DNA of 64,000 bases from Nioella sp965215655. Its GTDB lineage: Bacteria > Pseudomonadota > Alphaproteobacteria > Rhodobacterales > Rhodobacteraceae. The stretch spans positions 2,480,001 to 2,544,000 of the forward strand of contig NZ_OZ244111.1 in assembly GCF_965215655.1 (NCBI RefSeq). The letters run 5' to 3'. Below, one piece after another: positions 48,251 to 56,362 of this stretch; position 1 is the stretch's first letter; each line of letters starts with the position of its first letter. The position numbers and the translations under genes were made by a program. The notes under the pieces were generated by a model. That model was not told where the DNA came from. It saw only the letters and a list, made by a program, of their open reading frames with translations, and made no database searches.

Positions 48251-49443
48251 TGCAAGTCACCCGCTTCCCCTTTCGCGCCGACGGGTTGGCTGACCGGATG
48301 TCCGGCTTCATCGGCCATCTGCGTATGAACGGGATGCGTGTCGGTCCGCGTGAAACCGGGGATGCGCTTGCGGCGTTGGCGGCGGTGGAGGCGACGGACC
48401 GCACACAGGCGCGGCAGGCTCTGTGTGCGTTGCTGGCGGGCGATGCCGACGGGTGGCGGCGGTTCGACGAACTCTTTGACGCCTATTGGTTCAACGCGGG
48501 CAAACAGCGTGCGGGAACCGCTCAGAACGGTCACGTTCGGGTGCAATCCGCCAAACCGAAGATCTGGCAAGACTCTGAACAAGGGGCAGGGCAAGAAGAT
48601 CGTCACTCACGGAACGACGACGCCACAACCCCTGATCCCGGTGAGGGCGAGGCCGAAGGGACAGACGGGAAGCTGATTGCGACCCGCACGGCCAACCTCA
48701 ACCGCCGGGATCTGCGCGAGCTGATGGACGAAGAGGCACTGAGGCAGGCAGAAGCCGCAGCCCTCGCCATCGCTCGCGCCATTCGTGACCGCCGCTCGCG
48801 CCGCCGCAGGCAGGCGCTGCGGGGCCCCGCGCTCGACATGCGTCGCATCCAGCGGGCGAGCCTCGCACGCGGGGGAGAGCCCTTGGACCTTTTCCGCCGC
48901 GCCCGCCCGCCGCGCCGCATGCGGATCGTGGCACTGTGCGACGTGAGCGGGTCGATGACCGTCTATTCGCGGGTCTTCCTGGCGTTTCTGAAAGGATTGA
49001 TCGGCAGCGGGACGGAGGCGGATGCCTATCTTTTCCATACCCGCCTGATGCGTGTCACGGACGCCTTGCGCGATCATGACAGCATTCGCGCGGCCGGGCG
49101 TCTGTCGCTGATGGCCGAGGGCTTCGGCGGCGGCACCGATATTTCCGGCAGTTTGGAAAGCTTCCTGGGGGGCTACGGCGCGCGGGCGCTGAATGGCCGG
49201 ACCGTGGTGCTGATCCTGTCGGACGGCTATTGCACGCGTGAGCCGCAGGCGCTGGCTGACGTTCTGGCCCGCATCCGCCGCAAGGCCCGGCGGATCGTCT
49301 GGCTCAACCCGCTCAAGGGCTGGACCGACTACGCCCCGGTTGCTGCCGCCATGCAGGCCGCGCTGCCCCATCTCGACGCCCATCTGCCGGCCAATACGCT
49401 TGATGCGCTGGCCGCGCTGGAACCCGAATTCCGGAAGCTGTGA
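48250..49443 (+). CDS. coxE: VWA-domain CO dehydrogenase maturation protein
   Basis: A 397-residue protein whose C-terminal half has a von Willebrand A domain with the metal-ion adhesion site ALCDVSGSMTVYS and GTDISGSLE. The N-terminal 150 residues are charged and less conserved. CoxE partners the CoxD ATPase in copper or sulfur insertion. Its first base overlaps the last base of the coxD stop (TGATG). It ends 11 bases before the coxF start. Confidence 0.94.
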   Translation: MQVTRFPFRADGLADRMSGFIGHLRMNGMRVGPRETGDALAALAAVEATDRTQARQALCALLAGDADGWRRFDELFDAYWFNAGKQRAGTAQNGHVRVQSAKPKIWQDSEQGAGQEDRHSRNDDATTPDPGEGEAEGTDGKLIATRTANLNRRDLRELMDEEALRQAEAAALAIARAIRDRRSRRRRQALRGPALDMRRIQRASLARGGEPLDLFRRARPPRRMRIVALCDVSGSMTVYSRVFLAFLKGLIGSGTEADAYLFHTRLMRVTDALRDHDSIRAAGRLSLMAEGFGGGTDISGSLESFLGGYGARALNGRTVVLILSDGYCTREPQALADVLARIRRKARRIVWLNPLKGWTDYAPVAAAMQAALPHLDAHLPANTLDALAALEPEFRKL

Positions 49444-49454
49444 AAGGACATCCC

Positions 49455-50264
49455 ATGGCAGGTTTCGACATCTTCGACACGGTGGAAAGGTTGCGCGCGG
49501 AGGGCGAGGCGTTCTGCGTCGCGACCGTGTTGCGCACTGCCGATGCGACCAGTGCAAAGGCCGGTGCCAAGGCCGCCGTGACGCGGGGCGGCGAGATCCT
49601 CGGCCATCTCGGCGGGGCCTGTGTACAACGGGCTGTGCGCACGGCGGCGGGCGAAGCGCTGGCCGAGGGCGCCCCCCGCATGATCCGTGTGAAACCCTCC
49701 GACAAGGTGGTGGCCATGACCGACCCAGACGGTGTGCAGACCTACAAGAGCGGCTGTCCCTCTGGCGGCACGGTGGATCTGCTGATCGAACCATACCAGC
49801 ATGCGCCCCGGCTGGTGATCTTCGGCGACAGCCCGATCGCGCGGGCGCTGGCGACCCATGCGGCCCTGACCGGGCTGCGCGTCTTCGTGTCGGGGGCTTT
49901 CGAGGGGGCGGGCACAACACGGTTCGATCCCGAAGAGATCGACGGTCTGGGCGTCGAGCCGCGCGATTTCGTTGTCGTGGCCTCGCAGGGCAAGGGCGAC
50001 GGTGTGGCTCTGAAGGCGGCGCTGGAAACCCCCGCGCGGCGCGTGTCGATGGTGGCCAGCCGCCGCAAGGCCGGGGTGCTTTCGGCCAAGCTGGTGGATG
50101 CGGGCACGGACCCGGCCCGCGTGGCGCGGCTCAAATCCCCTGCAGGGCTCGATATCCGCGCCATCGACCCCCATGAAATCGCCCTGTCGATCCTCGCCGA
50201 GGTGATCCAGTGGCGCAACACCGATACCCAGAGGGAAGCCAGCCATGGTGAAAAGCGTGCGTGA
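49455..50264 (+). CDS. coxF: XdhC/CoxI-family CO dehydrogenase maturation factor
   Basis: A 269-residue protein of the XdhC family, required for cofactor insertion into molybdenum hydroxylases. An N-terminal XdhC_CoxI segment with GGACVQRAV and SGCPSGGTVDLLIEP precedes a Rossmann-like domain (LVIFGDSPIARALATHAALTGLRVFV). The start at 49455 was chosen over one 15 bases upstream because AAGGACATCCC precedes it. The final 20 bases overlap a 36-codon frame. Confidence 0.92.
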   Translation: MAGFDIFDTVERLRAEGEAFCVATVLRTADATSAKAGAKAAVTRGGEILGHLGGACVQRAVRTAAGEALAEGAPRMIRVKPSDKVVAMTDPDGVQTYKSGCPSGGTVDLLIEPYQHAPRLVIFGDSPIARALATHAALTGLRVFVSGAFEGAGTTRFDPEEIDGLGVEPRDFVVVASQGKGDGVALKAALETPARRVSMVASRRKAGVLSAKLVDAGTDPARVARLKSPAGLDIRAIDPHEIALSILAEVIQWRNTDTQREASHGEKRA

Positions 50265-50355
50265 CTGGTTTCGGGCCCGCTGGCCCGCGCCCCCGGAAAT
50301 GCCCCCCGAAGAAAAGGCCGAAGCGGCCCTTCGCGCCTATCCCAGATGTTGCTGA
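50245..50355 (+). CDS. Possible 36-residue small protein between coxF and coxG
   Basis: The frame starts ATGGTG and ends at TGA 50353-50355. It begins VKSVRDWFRARWPAPP and ends with two cysteines, RCC. GAGGGAAG lies about eight bases ahead of the ATG, inside the end of coxF, so it would be translationally coupled. The composition is basic at the start and acidic in the middle. I do not recognise it; it could be a chance frame in GC-rich DNA, but the ribosome binding site and exact gap filling favour a small protein. Confidence 0.42.
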   Translation: MVKSVRDWFRARWPAPPEMPPEEKAEAALRAYPRCC

Positions 50356-50371
50356 GCAGAGGAAACAAGAC

Positions 50372-50824
50372 ATGGACCTGAGCGACGAAATTCGTATCCA
50401 AGCCCCCCGCGACGTGGTCTACCGCGCGCTCAATGACCCCGAGATCCTGCGCGAATGCATCCCCGGCTGCGAAGAATTGATCCAGCATTCGCCAGAGAAC
50501 CTGGAGGCCAAGGTGGTGCTGAAGATCGGCCCGGTGAAGGCGCGCTTTGCAGGCGAGGTGACGTTGGACACATCGAACGCGCCGGATGGCTTCACGCTGA
50601 CCGGCGAGGGCAAGGGCGGTGCGGCGGGCTTCGCCAAGGGCGGGGCCGAGGTGACCCTGACCGAGGACGGCCCCGAAACCATCCTCGCCTATACCGCCAC
50701 GGTCGACATCGGCGGCAAGATCGCGCAGCTTGGCAGCCGCCTGATCGCGGGCACCGCCAAGAAACTGTCGGGCAAGTTCTTCACCCGCTTCGGCGAGATC
50801 GTCTCCGAGCAATCGGTCGGCTGA
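50372..50824 (+). CDS. coxG: SRPBCC-domain CoxG-like protein
   Basis: A 150-residue START-like protein beginning MDLSDEIRIQAPRDVVYRALND, with IPGCEELIQ, VKARFAGEVTL and AYTATVDIGGKIAQLGSRLI. CoxG proteins bind the membrane and tether CO dehydrogenase. This version stops after the lipid-binding fold and lacks the C-terminal extension seen in longer CoxG proteins. AGAGGAAACAAGAC precedes the chosen ATG, and it is the last gene of the cox cluster, 83 bases before the next gene. Confidence 0.9.
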   Translation: MDLSDEIRIQAPRDVVYRALNDPEILRECIPGCEELIQHSPENLEAKVVLKIGPVKARFAGEVTLDTSNAPDGFTLTGEGKGGAAGFAKGGAEVTLTEDGPETILAYTATVDIGGKIAQLGSRLIAGTAKKLSGKFFTRFGEIVSEQSVG

Positions 50825-50830
50825 CTGGTA

Positions 50831-50846
50831 CGGGAACCGGTTGCAA
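50831..50846. promoter_or_regulatory. LacI-type operator at the LacI gene
   Basis: CGGGAACCGGTTGCAA matches the perfect palindrome TTGCAACCGGTTGCAA found at 56292 at 13 of 16 positions, with the right half identical. It lies about 65 bases upstream of the LacI start, suggesting autoregulation. Confidence 0.65.
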
Positions 50847-50906
50847 TTCGCCCCGTCCCGCTGTCTGATTTCCCGAACGATAGACAGCGGGAGGCAGCGG
50901 GCCGGA

Positions 50907-51908
50907 ATGACGGTGACCCTGAAGGATGTGGCAGAGCGGGCGGGTGTCTCGCGCTCGGCGGTGTCGCGGACGTTCACACCCGGCGCATCGGTTTCCGCCA
51001 AGACCCGTTCCAAGGTCGAACAGGCCGCGGCAGAGCTTGGATACGCGCCAAGCGCGCTGGCCTCGGGCCTGTCCACCGGGCGCACCAAGTTGATCGGCCT
51101 GGTGTCCAACAACTTCCGCAACCCGATCTTTCTGGAGGTCTTCGACCTGTTCACCCGCGCCATTCAGGACCGGGGATTGCGCCCGCTGCTGGTGAACCTG
51201 TCGGAGGATTCGGACCCCGGGGCCGCCATTCGCATGTTGCGGCAATACTCGGTGGACGCGGTGATCGTGGCCTCCTCTACCCTGACGCCGGCCTTTGCGG
51301 AGGACTGCAAGGCAGCGGGATTGCCGGTGGTGCATGCGTTCGGCCGGGCCACGGAACAGCCAAAGGTCCCGGTTGTCGGCATCGACAATGTGGAAGCCGG
51401 GAGGATGGCCGCGCGGGCGCTGCTTGCAAGGGGCTATCGCGATATTGGCTTTCTGGGCGGACCAGAGACGGCAACCACGACGCAGGACCGGCTGGAGGGG
51501 CTTCGGCAGGAATTGTTGGGCCATGGCGGGATTCGCCTGAGTGAAAGCTTCGCAGGCGGATATTCCCACGATGCCGGCGCGACGGAAATGGCCCGCCTGA
51601 TTGCAGCCGGCCCCCTGGCCGAGGCCTATTTCTGCGGTGATGACGTGGTTGCCATCGGCGCACTCAGCGCCCTGCGCGCAGCTGACCGTAACGTGCCGCG
51701 TGATGTGGGGCTGATCGGGTTCAACGATATGGACGCGGCCTCCTGGGGGCTGGTGAACCTGACCACCATAAGGCAGCCCCTGGATGCGATTATCGCCACA
51801 TCTGTTGAGACAGCTATCACCCTGTCAGAGCATCCCGATGTGAAGCCGGTTCAGAAACTTCTGTCCCTTTCCCTAATCGAACGCGGCACACTTAAAGGTT
51901 GCATCTGA
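50907..51908 (+). CDS. LacI-family regulator, probable inositol regulator
   Basis: A 333-residue regulator beginning MTVTLKDVAERAGVSRSAVSRTFTPGASVSAKTRSKV, the LacI-type HTH and hinge, with the effector-binding domain running to the end. The ATG at 50907 follows GGGAGGCAGCGGGCCGGA. A related operator lies upstream, and a perfect copy lies between the two arms of the inositol cluster 5.4 kb downstream, so this protein probably represses both. The expected effector is an inositol or its breakdown product. Confidence 0.88.
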   Translation: MTVTLKDVAERAGVSRSAVSRTFTPGASVSAKTRSKVEQAAAELGYAPSALASGLSTGRTKLIGLVSNNFRNPIFLEVFDLFTRAIQDRGLRPLLVNLSEDSDPGAAIRMLRQYSVDAVIVASSTLTPAFAEDCKAAGLPVVHAFGRATEQPKVPVVGIDNVEAGRMAARALLARGYRDIGFLGGPETATTTQDRLEGLRQELLGHGGIRLSESFAGGYSHDAGATEMARLIAAGPLAEAYFCGDDVVAIGALSALRAADRNVPRDVGLIGFNDMDAASWGLVNLTTIRQPLDAIIATSVETAITLSEHPDVKPVQKLLSLSLIERGTLKGCI

Positions 51909-51960
51909 TCACAGGGATCGCGTCAATATGGGCAGGGTTCATCCCGAGGAGCCACCCAAT

Positions 51961-53001
51961 ATGACGTTCAAGTCGGTCCTTTTCTTCGCCATTCTGGCGC
52001 TCATGCCGATGCCGGCGCACGCTCAATCAGAACCTGACCTGACCGAAATTGTGGCGCTTTGGCTGTCTGGCAATGACGCTGAGAGCCTCCCGGCACTCTC
52101 CCAAATGTCCCAGGCCGGGGATCGCGATGCTCAACTTCTGCTGGCCAGGATCGAAACCGGCGATCTGGGGCCGTCGCCCTACAGATTGTCGCTGCCAAGA
52201 GAAACCTCGCGCACTCTCTTCCGCGCGGTTGGCCCGGACGACCGGTTCGGCAGAAGCTGGCTGGCCGTCGCGGCCCGCTCTGACGATGCGCGGGCCCAAG
52301 CCCTGGCCACTGCGGACCGCCCCGGCGTAACGCTGGACCGGATCGCCGCCCTTCACCGGTTGGGCGAAGCGCAGGCCGCCCATCACGCCACGCAGATCCT
52401 TGCCCTTTATGGAGATGCGGCAGACCGGGCGGCGCTGTCAGGCAGCGGTTTGGTTCTCGAGGAACTTACCCCCTATCTCGACTATCTGAGCGGCCCACCG
52501 GAACCCCGTGGAAACGGGCTTGCGGCACTTAGATACATAACCGGTCTGGATGCTGACGCCACGGACCCGGACGCGCGCGGCATGGCCGAACTGCTGGCCC
52601 TGGGGCATGGTTTCGGGGACACCGACCCTGACAATCGCTGGCGAGGCGCCGTTGAGAGTTGGGTCATGACCTCGCCGCATACAGCCCCAATCGCCCGGCT
52701 CTGCCATGCTGCCTGCCCAGAGGAGGACGTGCCTGCCTGTGCCTTCGCCCTCATGTCCGCCACCGGGGGCTATTACGAGGTCATCCGACTCGACAGCCCG
52801 CTGGAGACGGTCATCCCGCAGGCTGATTTTCTTGCCAGCCGCCGGGCGGAACTGATGGCCCTGCGCCGAGCTGTTCTTGTCCGGCGCGAGACAAATCTGG
52901 GCTTTGTTGCGGAATGGGAAGAGATTGCCCCGCTCTCCGTCTGCGCCGCCCGGATGATCATCGAGGAACGACAAAACTATGGCGGGCTGGCAGATGGCTG
53001 A
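51961..53001 (+). CDS. Secreted hypothetical protein, Sel1/TPR-like
   Basis: A 346-residue protein with a clear signal peptide (SVLFFAILALMPMPAHAQ, cleavage near residue 22). The next segment ALSQMSQAGDRDAQLLLARIETGD resembles one Sel1-type repeat, and the rest is helical with four cysteines in LCHAACPEEDVPAC and CAARMIIE. I recognise no family. GAGGAGCCACCCAAT precedes the ATG. It lies between the LacI gene and the convergent Gfo/Idh gene, with two hairpins after its stop. A periplasmic or surface role is the most that can be said. Confidence 0.75.
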   Translation: MTFKSVLFFAILALMPMPAHAQSEPDLTEIVALWLSGNDAESLPALSQMSQAGDRDAQLLLARIETGDLGPSPYRLSLPRETSRTLFRAVGPDDRFGRSWLAVAARSDDARAQALATADRPGVTLDRIAALHRLGEAQAAHHATQILALYGDAADRAALSGSGLVLEELTPYLDYLSGPPEPRGNGLAALRYITGLDADATDPDARGMAELLALGHGFGDTDPDNRWRGAVESWVMTSPHTAPIARLCHAACPEEDVPACAFALMSATGGYYEVIRLDSPLETVIPQADFLASRRAELMALRRAVLVRRETNLGFVAEWEEIAPLSVCAARMIIEERQNYGGLADG

Positions 53002-53033
53002 CCCAGTCACCTCACCCGGAGGTTGGCGCGGGG

Positions 53034-53075
53034 AAGGCCCTTCGAAGGGCCTTTAAGCGCGTTTTCAAAAACGCG
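53034..53075. terminator. Tandem palindromes between convergent genes
   Basis: AAGGCCCTTCGAAGGGCCTT (53034-53053) is a 20-base perfect palindrome. CGCGTTTT (53058-53065) and AAAACGCG (53068-53075) form a second hairpin. They lie between the hypothetical gene and the convergent Gfo/Idh gene and may act as a bidirectional terminator or a repeated intergenic element. Confidence 0.6.
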
Positions 53076-53089
53076 TCCCCGCGCTGCAC

Positions 53090-54253
53090 TCACCCCTGGC
53101 GGAACATCGGCGGGCGGGCATCGACCCACCGGCCATCCGCCTTGCCGCTCTCGGCCACGGCGAAGACAGCCGCCATTGACCGCAATCCATCCTCGGCCCG
53201 TGGATAAAGATCGGCGGCAGGATCCATCGCGCGACCTTCCTTCTCCGCCCGGATCGCCTCGGCCAGATCCCGATAGATATTGGCGAAGGCCAAAGGCATG
53301 CCCTCGGCATGGCCCACGGTCACGCGGCTCGACCGGTCGGCCTCGGGTGACAGGCCCCCTTCCCCGCGTTCGATCACCTGCAAGCGCCCCCGCAGCGGCA
53401 TCCAGTACAGCTGGTTGGGCTGTTCCTGGCTCCAGCGCAGGCCACCGTTTTCCCCGAAGACCTGAAGGGTCAGACCGTGCTGGCGGCCAAGCGCAACGGA
53501 TGAGGTCCAGAGCCGCCCCACGGCCCCGCCATCGAAGCGCAGGTTGACCATTGCGTCATCTTCCAGCTCTCGGCTGGCGATGCAGCTGACCGTATCGGCA
53601 GACAGGCGATCTGCTTCCTGACCAATGACAAAGCTCGCCATATGCAACGCATGGATGCCGCAATCTGCGAATTGGGCGGATACGCCCGCCTGCGCCGGAT
53701 CATAGCGCCAGCGCACCCGCGGGTTGTCGGCATCGGCGGCATCGGCGTGGTGGCCATGGGCGAACTCTGCCTTCACCAGCCGGATCGCGCCCAGATCACC
53801 GCGTGCCACCATCGCCCGCATGTGCCGGACCAGCGGATAGCCTGTATAGCCGTAGTTCACCGCGCAGATGCGTCCCGTGTTGCGGGCGAGTTTCACGATC
53901 TCTTCGCCCTCTTCGACGGTCATGGTCATGGGCTTTTCGCACAGCACGTGGAACCCTGCCTCAAGGAAAGCCTTCGTGATCTCGAAATGGGTCGCATTCG
54001 GCGTGGCCACGGTCACGAGGTCAATCCGATCCTCCCGGCCCCTCTCACCCTCCAGCATCTCGCGCCAGTCGCCATATGCACGGTCTGCCGCGAGCCCGAG
54101 CCGCCTGCCATAGTCGCGACCCACATCGGGGCGGTGATCCAGCGCGCCCGCCGCGAAGGCAAACTCACCGTCGAGCCCCGCCCCCAACCGATGCGCCGGG
54201 CCGATCTGGCTGCCTTCACCGCCGCCGATCATACCCCAGTTCAGTTTTCCCAT
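53090..54253 (-). CDS. Gfo/Idh/MocA-family dehydrogenase (inositol-type) 1
   Basis: A 387-residue oxidoreductase with Rossmann motif GMIGGGEGSQIGPAHR, catalytic lysine in LCEKPMTM and DCGIHALHMASF supplying the aspartate/histidine. Its N-terminus with GGGEGSQIG resembles scyllo-inositol and related cyclitol dehydrogenases. It shares a minus-strand operon with an IolE-like protein and a second Gfo/Idh enzyme, so it probably acts on an inositol isomer or on an oxidised intermediate. Confidence 0.83.
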   Translation of the reverse strand: MGKLNWGMIGGGEGSQIGPAHRLGAGLDGEFAFAAGALDHRPDVGRDYGRRLGLAADRAYGDWREMLEGERGREDRIDLVTVATPNATHFEITKAFLEAGFHVLCEKPMTMTVEEGEEIVKLARNTGRICAVNYGYTGYPLVRHMRAMVARGDLGAIRLVKAEFAHGHHADAADADNPRVRWRYDPAQAGVSAQFADCGIHALHMASFVIGQEADRLSADTVSCIASRELEDDAMVNLRFDGGAVGRLWTSSVALGRQHGLTLQVFGENGGLRWSQEQPNQLYWMPLRGRLQVIERGEGGLSPEADRSSRVTVGHAEGMPLAFANIYRDLAEAIRAEKEGRAMDPAADLYPRAEDGLRSMAAVFAVAESGKADGRWVDARPPMFRQG

Positions 54254-54265
54254 GGCAGTTCTCCC

Positions 54266-55156
54266 TCAGTCAAAGCCAATGGATGTCAGATAGTCCCGGT
54301 TCGCCTTTGCATCGGCGATCGGGGAAATGTCCAGTGTCGGGTCGCAATCCTGCTCGACCGTGCACCAGCCGCGATAGCCGCGTTCCACCAACAGGCGCCG
54401 CACGGCCTGAAAATTCACGTCGCCCTTGCCCAGATTGCAGAAGATGCCCTGCCCGCAAGCCTCGTAAAAGCCGGTCCGCTTCGCGATCACATCGGCTTTT
54501 ACACGCGGGTCAATGTCCTTGAAGTGGATATAGCTGATCCGGTCCATATGCCGTTTCATGAAAGCAATCGGATCATAACCCGCATAGGCGTGATGACCGG
54601 TGTCCAGGCAGATCTTCAGAAGGCCAGGATCGATCTCGTCAAGCAGCCGCTCCAGTTCCGGCTCGAAATCAATGAAGCCGCCCGCATGGGCGTGGATCGA
54701 GACATCGAGTCCGTAGACCTCTGCCGCCATCCTGGCAATCGTCACGATTCGGTTGCGAAAGGCGGTCCATTCCGCGCCATCCATCTGCTCGGCCTCGGCT
54801 GCCCGGCCCGCCGTTGGCGCCCGCCGGGGAGAGATCGCGTCGATCAGCACCAGATGCTTCGCACCGAGAGAGGCGAGCGCCTTGCAGGTCCGCTCGGCCC
54901 CATCGACCACATCCATCCACTTGTCAGGGTCATGAAAGGGCCGGTAGACCACGCCGCCGATCAGGGTCAGCCCATGGTCTTGCAGCGCTTCGGCCAGCAC
55001 CTGCGGATTTTCCGGCATGTAGCCGACAGGCCCTAGTTCGATGCCCTGATATCCTGCCTCGGCGCATTCCCTCAGCACCTGCCGCCAGGGCGGGTTGCGC
55101 GCGTCGTCGGGGAACTCGACGCCCCAGGAACAGGGCGCATTGCCGATCTGGATCAT
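54266..55156 (-). CDS. Inosose dehydratase-like (IolE/IolH-type) TIM-barrel protein
   Basis: A 296-residue AP-endonuclease-like barrel beginning MIQIGNAPCSWGVEFPDD, a start typical of cyclitol isomerase/dehydratase proteins. Metal-site residues are visible in DVSIHAHAGGFID, CLDTGHHAYAG, YIHFKDID and WCTVEQD. In inositol pathways IolE dehydrates 2-keto-inositol; whether this is IolE or the related IolH cannot be settled from sequence alone. It lies 9 bases downstream of the second Gfo/Idh gene. Confidence 0.78.
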   Translation of the reverse strand: MIQIGNAPCSWGVEFPDDARNPPWRQVLRECAEAGYQGIELGPVGYMPENPQVLAEALQDHGLTLIGGVVYRPFHDPDKWMDVVDGAERTCKALASLGAKHLVLIDAISPRRAPTAGRAAEAEQMDGAEWTAFRNRIVTIARMAAEVYGLDVSIHAHAGGFIDFEPELERLLDEIDPGLLKICLDTGHHAYAGYDPIAFMKRHMDRISYIHFKDIDPRVKADVIAKRTGFYEACGQGIFCNLGKGDVNFQAVRRLLVERGYRGWCTVEQDCDPTLDISPIADAKANRDYLTSIGFD

Positions 55157-55165
55157 GCCCTGCCC

Positions 55166-56266
55166 TCAGAATTCGGATGGCGCCTGCCAAGTGCGCGTGG
55201 CATCGGACGCCCGCGCCGCGGCAATGACCTGATGCACCTCCAGCCCGGCCTCGAATGTGGGCCAGACAGCCTGACCGGTGTCGATGGCGGTCAGGAAATC
55301 ATGCGCCTCGATAATGATCTGGTCCTGATAGCCGGTGCCATGCCCCGCCCCCTGACAGAAGGGCAGATAGTCGGGGTGATCGGGTCCGGTCAGGATCTTG
55401 CGAAAGCCCTTCTGGCCGTCCGGGTCATCCTTGCGATAGAACCAGATGGCGTTCTGATCCTCCTGATCGAAGCGGATCGCGCCTTCGGTTCCTGTGATCT
55501 CGTAGCCATAGCCCATCTTGCGACCGGTCGCGACGCGCGAGGCGTGGATATGGCCGACGACGCCGCTCTCGAACCGCACCATCATCTGCACCTGATCGTC
55601 ATTCGTGACCGGAATGCCGTTGCGATCGGGGTAGACGGTTTCCATGACCGCATTCAGTTCCGCAATCGGCCCCATCAGCGCCAGGGCCGCGTTGATCGGA
55701 TGCGGGGCGAGATCGCCAAGACAGCCATTGGCCTCGCCCTCGCAGCGCCAGGCGGGGGTTTTCTGCGCAATGTGGAAGTCCTCCTCGTGGAAGCAGCGGA
55801 ACCCGGTAATGCGGCCAAGCGCGCCCTCGGACAACAACTGCCGCACATATTGGGATGCAGGCGTACGGATGTAGTTATAGGCCACCATGTTGGCCACGCC
55901 CGCCGTTTTCGCCGCCGCCACCATGGCCCGCGCCTCGGACACGTCGAGCCCCATCGGTTTCTCGCACAGTACCGGCTTGCCCAATGCCAACGCCGCCTCC
56001 GCGATCTGCAAATGGGTGTTCTGGGGCGAGGCAATCACGACGGCATCCACGGATGGATCGGAAACCAGATCGCGCCAATCCTGCGCGGCGCGGGCGAACC
56101 CGAAGGCCTGCGCATAGCGTTCGGCGCTGGCCTGAGACGAGGCCGCGATGGCCGCAAGGCGCGGCTTCAGGCGGGTTTCGAACACAGCACCCACAGACGC
56201 AAAGGCCACCGAATGGGCCTTGCCCATATAGCCGCCCCCGACGATTCCGATCCCGATCTGGTTCAT
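55166..56266 (-). CDS. Gfo/Idh/MocA-family dehydrogenase (inositol-type) 2
   Basis: A 366-residue oxidoreductase beginning MNQIGIGIVGGGYMGKAHS, with LCEKPMGLDV and DLAPHPINAALALMG. These include the active-site lysine and the aspartate/histidine pair. The ATG at 56266 follows GAGAGGCC; a longer frame starting 72 bases upstream runs through the operator and is unlikely. It is the first gene of the leftward inositol operon, divergent from iolC across the TTGCAACCGGTTGCAA operator. It may be a myo-inositol dehydrogenase or act on a related cyclitol. Confidence 0.85.
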   Translation of the reverse strand: MNQIGIGIVGGGYMGKAHSVAFASVGAVFETRLKPRLAAIAASSQASAERYAQAFGFARAAQDWRDLVSDPSVDAVVIASPQNTHLQIAEAALALGKPVLCEKPMGLDVSEARAMVAAAKTAGVANMVAYNYIRTPASQYVRQLLSEGALGRITGFRCFHEEDFHIAQKTPAWRCEGEANGCLGDLAPHPINAALALMGPIAELNAVMETVYPDRNGIPVTNDDQVQMMVRFESGVVGHIHASRVATGRKMGYGYEITGTEGAIRFDQEDQNAIWFYRKDDPDGQKGFRKILTGPDHPDYLPFCQGAGHGTGYQDQIIIEAHDFLTAIDTGQAVWPTFEAGLEVHQVIAAARASDATRTWQAPSEF

Positions 56267-56291
56267 GGTTTCGGCCTCTCTCATTCGCATA

Positions 56292-56307
56292 TTGCAACCG
56301 GTTGCAA
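56292..56307. promoter_or_regulatory. Perfect LacI-type operator of the inositol cluster
   Basis: TTGCAACCGGTTGCAA is a 16-base perfect palindrome centred between the divergent Gfo/Idh and iolC genes. The half-site matches the upstream region of the LacI gene at 50831. It would let one dimer control both directions. Confidence 0.8.
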
Positions 56308-56362
56308 AATTGTTATCCTGAGTGCATGCTTCATGCAACCATGAATTCGGAGGGACGGGGAA

